In this document: piece after piece, positions 58,575 to 64,000 of the stretch
Numbering within the stretch: the stretch's first letter is position 1
Layout: each line of letters starts with the position of its first letter
NCBI RefSeq assembly: GCF_023065955.2
Contig: NW_026622764.1
Location: 46,383,833-46,447,832 of the forward strand
Length of the DNA stretch: 64,000 nt
Origin: Ursus arctos
Taxonomy: Eukaryota; Chordata; Mammalia; Carnivora; Ursidae
Reading direction: 5' to 3'
Notes under the pieces: generated by a model
The model's database searches: none
What the model was told of the DNA's origin: nothing
Seen by the model: only the letters and a program-made list of their open reading frames with translations
Program-made: the position numbers and the translations under genes

Positions 58575-59573
58575 CATTAAAGATTTTTAATGGTAACAAA
58601 ATGTGTATCTTCAATTATGAAAAAATGCATTTTGAGCTATATTTTATATAATTGTGAGGAAATTCGTGCAGATCACAGCAAAACATTCTAGTTCATCTTG
58701 TTCATAGCTCTTTAGCATAAGAGATGCTTTATTAGAAGTTGTAAATTATTACCAAACTAATTCACAAATCAGTATTTCTAGAATAACTTTATTCCTGTAT
58801 ACTTAAATTCACCATATAGTTAGCATACTATCTACTTTCTTATTCTTAAATAAAGACAGGAATAGATTAATACTTGAGCTTTCTCTACACAGGAAATACA
58901 ACAATGTTTTAACATATTACAAGTATTAATGTTTTATAATCACAGGCCATTTGTATTATAATTAATGGGAAATAAAACAAAAAGTCCCAGAAAGATCAAT
59001 CATAAACAATTACAGATTTTAACAATTATATAGATGTTATATTTAAATGGTGTCTGTGTAGCATATAATTTTTATCAAGATGGCAAAGAAAATATAAGCA
59101 TAATTTCTCAAGAGAAATTCATAAAAACTAGCATAAAAAATATTAGACTAATTTCTTGCCATCCCCATCAATTTCCAGAACTCCTAAACTTATGCTTATC
59201 ATTATCTCCCATTAAACGTGCAAATTTAAACTATTCTACTATAACACTATAGGTTTTTTTGGCCCTTGAATATTTCCTACTGTTTCCATTATCTTTATAT
59301 TTCAAAACTTGCCATGCCCTTTATTTTGCTACATCATTACCCCATATACAATGCATGTGGTTAAACCTTATAACGCATTAGTATAAAAGATCTCATCTTC
59401 TGGGATCCTTAGTAGTGTATCCTTTGTAGACACCAAAAGGCAATATAGTCCTTTAGCCAGCTAATTTGATTATATGCAGTTTAATGGGCTTGCTACATTT
59501 GATGCAGGGCTGTTAAGTACAATAGTCAAGAAAGAAATTGTGAGATATTTTATGGTACAAAAATGTGCTTTTA
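58575..59573. other. Unique AT-rich DNA between the 49-bp repeats
   Basis: A 72-codon frame at 59034-59252 is unrecognised. No retroviral or transposon coding is visible between the two copies. Confidence 0.4.
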
Positions 59574-59622
59574 TTATAGCATGAGGACAGGACTTGTGAG
59601 CAGAAAGAGCTATACTTGTGAT
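59574..59622. repeat. 49-bp dispersed direct repeat, copy B
   Basis: From TTATAGCATGAGGACAGG to CTATACTTGTGAT, with three substitutions against copy A (G to A, C to T, T to G). Confidence 0.92.
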
Positions 59623-60280
59623 TGTGAGGAGTGATTATATTGTTAAGTTTGTGGAGGTGGGGCAGGAGTAGAGTTTCTAAGGAATTCCTGTATGCTGAAA
59701 GTAGGGTCTACAGGACCTTGGAGGTCTGGCTATTGTTAAGGTTGCTTTTAGACTCTACTGAGACATCAGCACCAAGGCAGCCATGAGTTCCTTGAGAAAT
59801 GTCACACTGCATGTCTCAGGTATGTAACAGTGGGTTGTAAGGAGATTTAATTTTAGCTACATTTCTCTGGTCTTTGTTCTCATCATAGGGGCTTGCCCAA
59901 CTGTGACACACTTTAACAGCAAAACTTTGAGGTCCTTTGGCTTACCTTGACCTTCTTATTCTGGAACTTCTAAAACCAAATGATAAATTTTTGTCAAGAC
60001 ACACAAATATGGGTTCATTTTCAGAATCTCCTATATCAACTCTGAAGACCATTCTTCTGTCTGATCTGGTTAAGGTCCCTTTGTCTTTCAAAAATCAAGA
60101 ATTGAGGAAGCTATTTCTTAACGCACATTCCAGCTGGGAACTGATAAGATCTGGGTACTGTTTAAGAGTAAGAATCTGAGCAATGTCATCAGTCTTTCAA
60201 TTAGTTACTAGACACCTGGTATGAGGTCCTTGGATGTGAAAAAACAGCTTGCCTGTCTGAATGTCTGAGAGTTTGAAAAT
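59623..60280. other. Probable unassigned dispersed repeat following copy B
   Basis: The stretch continuing from copy B (GAGGAGTGATTATATTG, GCACCAAGGCAGCCATGAG, TTGACCTTCTTATTCTGGAACTTCTAAAACCAAATGATAAATTTTTGTC) resembles an old dispersed mammalian repeat that I cannot name. An 80-codon frame here (59937-60179) is not domain-bearing. Confidence 0.35.
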
Positions 60281-60281
60281 A

Positions 60282-60541
60282 AAGTATAGCAGGATTTCTT
60301 AATCTCACCACTATTGATTTTTTGGGCTGGATAATTCCTTGTTTTGGGGGCTGCCTTGTGCAATTTAAGATATTTAGCAGAATCCTCAGTCTCTACCCAC
60401 CAGATTCCCGTAGTAACTCATCTCTCCCTTCCCCTGTTATGCTAGTTATGGCAACCTAATACAACTTCAGACCCTGCCAAATATCCCTGGGAGGAGGATT
60501 CTGGGCAAAACAACTCACAGTTGATAAACACCGAAGTAGAG
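60282..60541 (-). mobile_element. MER5A (hAT-Charlie) with 8-bp TSD
   Basis: Body 60290-60533. Forward strand starts CAGGATTTCTTAATCTCACCACTATTGA and runs GGCTGGATAATTCCTTGTTTTGGGGGCTG, TCTCTACCCACCAGATTCCCGTAG, CTGCCAAATATCCCTGGG to AACTCACAGTTGATAAACACCG. This is the complete MER5A in reverse, with imperfect terminal inverted repeats (CAGGATTTCTTAA / CGGTGTTTATCAA). AAGTATAG (60282-60289) and AAGTAGAG (60534-60541) match at 7 of 8, the duplication length typical of hAT transposons. Confidence 0.93.
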
Positions 60542-60754
60542 TAATAGGCTTGTACTTTTATCACTGTGTTTACTGTTAGCTTGTTTGAAGAATTCTTGGG
60601 GTCTGAGCACTGCAAAATCCTGGAGTGAATGAAAGACAAAGCCCAAGAAATCTGCAACCTATTTCTGACAAATAAGAAGAATGGAGGAAATGCATACAAA
60701 AACAAGGCAACTATCCATTATTTCTGTTTGTTTTCTTACAGCTGTTGTACACAT

Positions 60755-60957
60755 ATTTTTAAGATTTCATTTATTTGAGAGAGGAGGGAGGGAGTGCACA
60801 TGGGGTGGTCGGGGGGAAGGGGCAGAGGAAGACAGAATCTCAAGCAGACCCTGCACTGAGCGTGGAGCCTGAAGCCAGGCTCAATCCCATGACCCACAAG
60901 ATCATGACCTAAGCTGAAACCAAGAGTCAGACACTGACTGTGCCACCCAGGAGCCCC
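60755..60957 (-). mobile_element. CAN SINE, reverse strand, older
   Basis: TTTTTAAGATTTCATTTATTTGAGAGAG, G-rich middle, CTCAATCCCATGACCCACAAGATCATGACC, and the right end CTGTGCCACCCAGGAGCCCC. Flanks TACACATATTTT and ATACAAATTTAT may be a decayed duplication. Confidence 0.9.
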
Positions 60958-61862
60958 AATACAAATTTATGTAATAACCTCAAGCAAGGTGATTTATTGA
61001 ATAAGACTAGATTGAAAAATTTGTTTAAAAGGAGCTAAATATCTTTTTCTTGAATATATCAGAGTATAAAATACAATAGTATATACATTTAATTTTATAT
61101 GAGGCATGGAGGTTATTTCCCAGGGAAATACCCAATTGTTTTTAAATTCCTGTAGTTTTCTACATGAGCTTCATGGGTCAGAAAAATTATCAGTGTTTCC
61201 ACAAAACATTTAAAGTTATGAGAACAGACACACATGTTTACAAGTAAATTGACTTACAAAAATGTCTATATCAAGCTGATTGTTTCTGGTTAACTTAGCT
61301 ACTTCAAGAGCTCTCTGTGTAAAATGTTTTATAGCTATCCCCATAACAAACTTACATACAGGAATTGTGTTGCCCTAAAAAATATAAACAAATATAATTT
61401 CCTAGATCCTTTAATCACTTTAAGATCTTGAGTTTTACTATCTGGGGTTAACAAATGGTCTTTGGTCTGGTGAAAAATATTTAAAGAAACTTAAAATCAT
61501 AGAAAAAGAAAAAAAATAGGTCACTGAGCAGTGCCTTTACTTACTTCTATAGATTGTACATATATTGAAATGAATGCCTTTCTTCATACTATAAATATAA
61601 GGTTAATTATATTTTGAAATTAAGCTTGGGAGATTTAAATAACATTGCCCTCTCTATATATGTATATGTATGCATATATATGTGTATATGTAAATATGCA
61701 TGTAAATATGCACTATATGTATTCACTTATATATGTGTGTTCAAAATATTAATGTAAAAGCTTACTGAAGTTAACAGTTTTTAAATTTTATCTGTAATAG
61801 AAAGAAGATGGGTAGCTCAAACTTGGCTTTAGTATATTTAATCTGTTGTTAATAAGTGGTAG
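60958..61862. other. Unique AT-rich DNA with TATG tract
   Basis: A TATG/TATA-rich low-complexity tract lies at 61653-61739. No gene or named repeat otherwise. Confidence 0.45.
61653..61739. repeat. (TATG)n / TA-rich low-complexity tract
   Basis: Mixed TATG, TATA and TGCATGTAAATA units; two GTAAATATGCA phrases are repeated in it. Confidence 0.85.
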
Positions 61863-62533
61863 TAAAAAGTTATTACCTCACTGAAATAATACCTCACACC
61901 GTTTAGGATAGCTATGCCCTGTTAGAAGGGAAAGGTGCAATGGAAAACAATATAATAGTGGTGCCTCAAAAATGTAAAAAGAGAATTACCATATGATCCA
62001 GCAATTTCACTTCTGGGTATATAACAAAAAGAACTGAAAGCAAGATCTTGAAGAAATATTTGCACACTTGGGATCATAACAACATTATTCCCAATAACAA
62101 AAAGTTGAAAGCAACCCAAGTATCTATCAACAGATGAATAAACGCAATGTGATATATTCATATAGAATGTTATTCAGTCTTAAAAGAAGGAAACTGACAC
62201 ACACTAGTAATATAGATGACGTAGCAGACATTAGGCAAAGTGATATAAGCCATTTACAAAAAGACAAATACTATATGATTCCACTTATATGTGGTACATA
62301 CAACAGGTGAATTAGAGACATAAGGTAGAATGTTGGTTACCAAGGGTTGCCATAGCTGAGAATGTGTAGCCATTATTTAATGGGTACAGAGTTTCAGATT
62401 TGCAAGATGAAGTACTGGAGACCTGTTTCACACTTATATGAACAGACAACATTATTGAACTATGTACTTAAAAACAGAATGGTAAATTTTATGTTACGTT
62501 AATTTAACCACAATCTTTAAAAAGTTTTTATCT
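61863..62533 (+). mobile_element. Old LINE-1 (L1M) 3' end, 5'-truncated, probable TSD
   Basis: Body about 61879-62517. ORF2 tail: ATTACCATATGATCCAGCAATTTCACTTCTGGGTATATAAC, TTCCCAATAACAAAAAGTTGAAAGCAACCC, ATATGATTCCACTTATATG. Then a 3' UTR: GTAGAATGTTGGTTACCAAGGGTTGCC, TTTAATGGGTACAGAGTTTCAG, CAACATTATTGAACTATGTACTTAAAAACAG, GGTAAATTTTATGTTACGTTAATTTAACCAC. TAAAAAGTTATTACCT (61863-61878) and TAAAAAGTTTTTATCT (62518-62533) match at 14 of 16. Degenerate, with no intact frame. Confidence 0.85.
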
Positions 62534-63898
62534 TCTGTGTAATCCGCCCAAAGATTAGAGGTTTCTTTTCTCATTAAACCTTATTTCAAAAGCCATTGAC
62601 TTTAAGTTGATATTTATCATGCTTTTAAATTACTTTTGAAAAATCTGAAGAAAAGTTCCGCACATCTGCAAAAGCTGATGTTACTTTTAATGAGGCTACT
62701 AAGCCAAACCATTCATTTGTGCTCCATCCCAACCTTTTTGTTGCTTTTACCTTAACCTACATTCAGAAAAATAAAACTGCTGATGTATTGACACCAAAAG
62801 TAATTATTGTTCTCCCAAACGGTTAAAACATGAATGGCTTATTCCTTCAACTTATAAACCCTATCTTGGCACTCAAAAGTAAGTGGGAAATTAGAAAGAT
62901 TTGGGTATATTTCCTAATTCTTAATCAACCACACTATTTAATCCAAAATGGGATAAAATGTATCAATGAAAAAGAGAAACTCATCTTATGAGTCTATTTA
63001 CAAAAAAATAAATAAATAAATAAAAATAAAAATAAGCCCTGGAGGTTTGGTAAGGACCTCACTATATCTATTTACCAAATATGTTTTAAAAATAGTTATT
63101 AATGATGTCAACATGGGCATCTACTCTTCTCTAAACTGATATTAAGGGTTGATCTGGAAAAAGAAGTCATTCCATTTTTTGTTTTTGTTCTCCCCCCGCA
63201 CACACCCTGCCACCCCACAAACAGGTAGTTTCTGCTCTCCTCTTATCTATTGTCACTTTACCTTCTCTTATGGGATTTCTTCAGGGAAAATATCAAAAGC
63301 CAGTATCTCAGAGAAAAGGACTGCAGAAAGTACCCTTGATTATTAATATTGCAAAGAATACCTATTCTTGGTGTAAGCTAATGTTGCCACCATGAACAAT
63401 AACCATAATACTGAAGCAAGAAACTGAGTCAAGACCTCCAGAACTTTTTTCCAAAAACAGAGGACTTTGTGAAAACAGAATGAAAACACAAGATCCAGTG
63501 GATTTGGATTAACCACAGGAATGAATTAAACTAATCAGGGAGAATTATTCGTGATCATTTATTTTGAAATGTGATTTTTTTAAAAATATTTTTCCTATAC
63601 AGTATAATTTCCATTTTATTTTTTTCCAGAGACTAGTTTTTCTTTGATTTTAAGTAATCTGCTCCTTACAAGGGCTTTAATAGAGGTTGTGGGGCAGCAT
63701 CTGAAAGTCTAAAACAGGAGGAGGGTGTTGGTTCCAATGACAGTGTGGTCAATAACACAACTCATGAAGTAAAGTGGTGTCACACACAGCTTGGGAAGAG
63801 TGGAAGCATCAGTGACACTCATTTTGGAATGTCCCTGAAAGCTCTGGCCTCTACTATGTGTCAAATGATGAAATTTTTAATGGCTTTTCCTTGGGCAG
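62534..63898. other. Unique intergenic DNA
   Basis: An (AAATA)n-like tract lies at 63002-63034. A 65-codon frame at 63149-63346 is unrecognised. No CpG-rich promoter is visible before the candidate exon. Confidence 0.4.
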
Positions 63899-63967
63899 GC
63901 AGAGGCCCTTTCTGCCATGACCATTATACTTTCCTTTGTCATCTTGGAAGCAATGACCCAAGAAAAG
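63899..63967 (+). CDS. Candidate first coding exon (signal-peptide-like N-terminus), speculative
   Basis: Visible: TTTTCCTTGGGCAG ending at 63898 could be a 3' splice site. An 18-nt leader follows, then ATG at 63917 in good context (GCCATGA, G at -3). Seventeen codons read MTIILSFVILEAMTQEK, followed at once by GTGAGA after AAG, an almost ideal donor that leaves a phase-0 intron. The first 11-12 residues are hydrophobic, like the start of a secreted or membrane protein, though a Glu sits at residue 11. Inferred: a 5' exon whose gene continues to the right, outside the window. I do not recognise the protein. The exon is short enough for all these signals to coincide by chance, so confidence is low. 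The stated span includes the non-coding 18 nt. Confidence 0.3.
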
Positions 63968-64000
63968 GTGAGATATTATTTTTTAATACTCTATTTTCTC

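Overview
This is 64 kb of nuclear DNA from a mammal, almost certainly a caniform carnivoran. It has no complete protein-coding gene. The organism call rests on at least fourteen copies of the tRNA-Lys-derived CAN SINE. Each has a head close to GGGGCGCCTGGGTGGC, pol III A- and B-box-like blocks, a CT-rich segment and an AATAAA/poly(A) tail. The younger copies share the middle section (CACATCAGGCTCCTCCGCTA, then a CT-rich stretch ending CTCGCTGGCTGTCTCT) that I associate with bear and giant-panda SINEs. An ursid or close relative is therefore my best guess, but that is inference from memory of the family.

The window is AT-rich, poor in CpG and dense in interspersed repeats, as expected of intergenic desert or a very long intron. 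Translated open frames are short (at most 130 codons). They fall in L1 debris, SINEs, microsatellites (frames reading VCVCVC or SFFLSFFL) or unique AT-rich DNA, so I annotate none as a gene. Only the right edge offers a gene-like signal: at 63899-63967 a splice-acceptor-like AG, an ATG in good context, 17 codons of a hydrophobic N-terminus and a consensus donor line up as a possible first coding exon continuing outside the window. A second spot, 52610-53110, is locally richer in G+C and CpG and carries YY1-like and E-box-like sites, but I could not assign it.

Layout. 0-5 kb: microsatellites, a truncated L1 with target-site duplication (TSD) at 2.2-2.7 kb, an MIR, and a twin-primed (5'-inverted) L1 at 3.3-4.05 kb. 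5-18 kb: unique DNA with CAN SINEs, a 125-bp L1 tail, an MLT1 LTR, an MIR and two other probable LTR or dispersed repeats. 18-26 kb: a reverse MLT1 LTR, an old L1 tail, two SINEs and an old L2-like block. 26-29 kb: an old L1M 5' region and ORF2 fragment interrupted by MER5A and by a SINE. 29-43 kb: L2, MIR and L1 relics and three SINEs. 43.3-44.6 kb: a second twin-primed L1 nested in an older L1. 46.9-47.1 kb: a full-length retrotransposed U6 snRNA pseudogene. 48-64 kb: MIRs, SINEs (one with a large GA-rich microsatellite tail), L1 relics, a second MER5A with its 8-bp duplication, a 49-bp duplicated segment and the candidate exon.

I see no undescribed gene system. What stands out is retrotransposition history: two twin-priming events, a U6 retrocopy and nested insertions, most bounded by TSDs that can be read directly. 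There are no genes working together here. All named families were recognised by eye, and subfamily names would need a RepeatMasker run.
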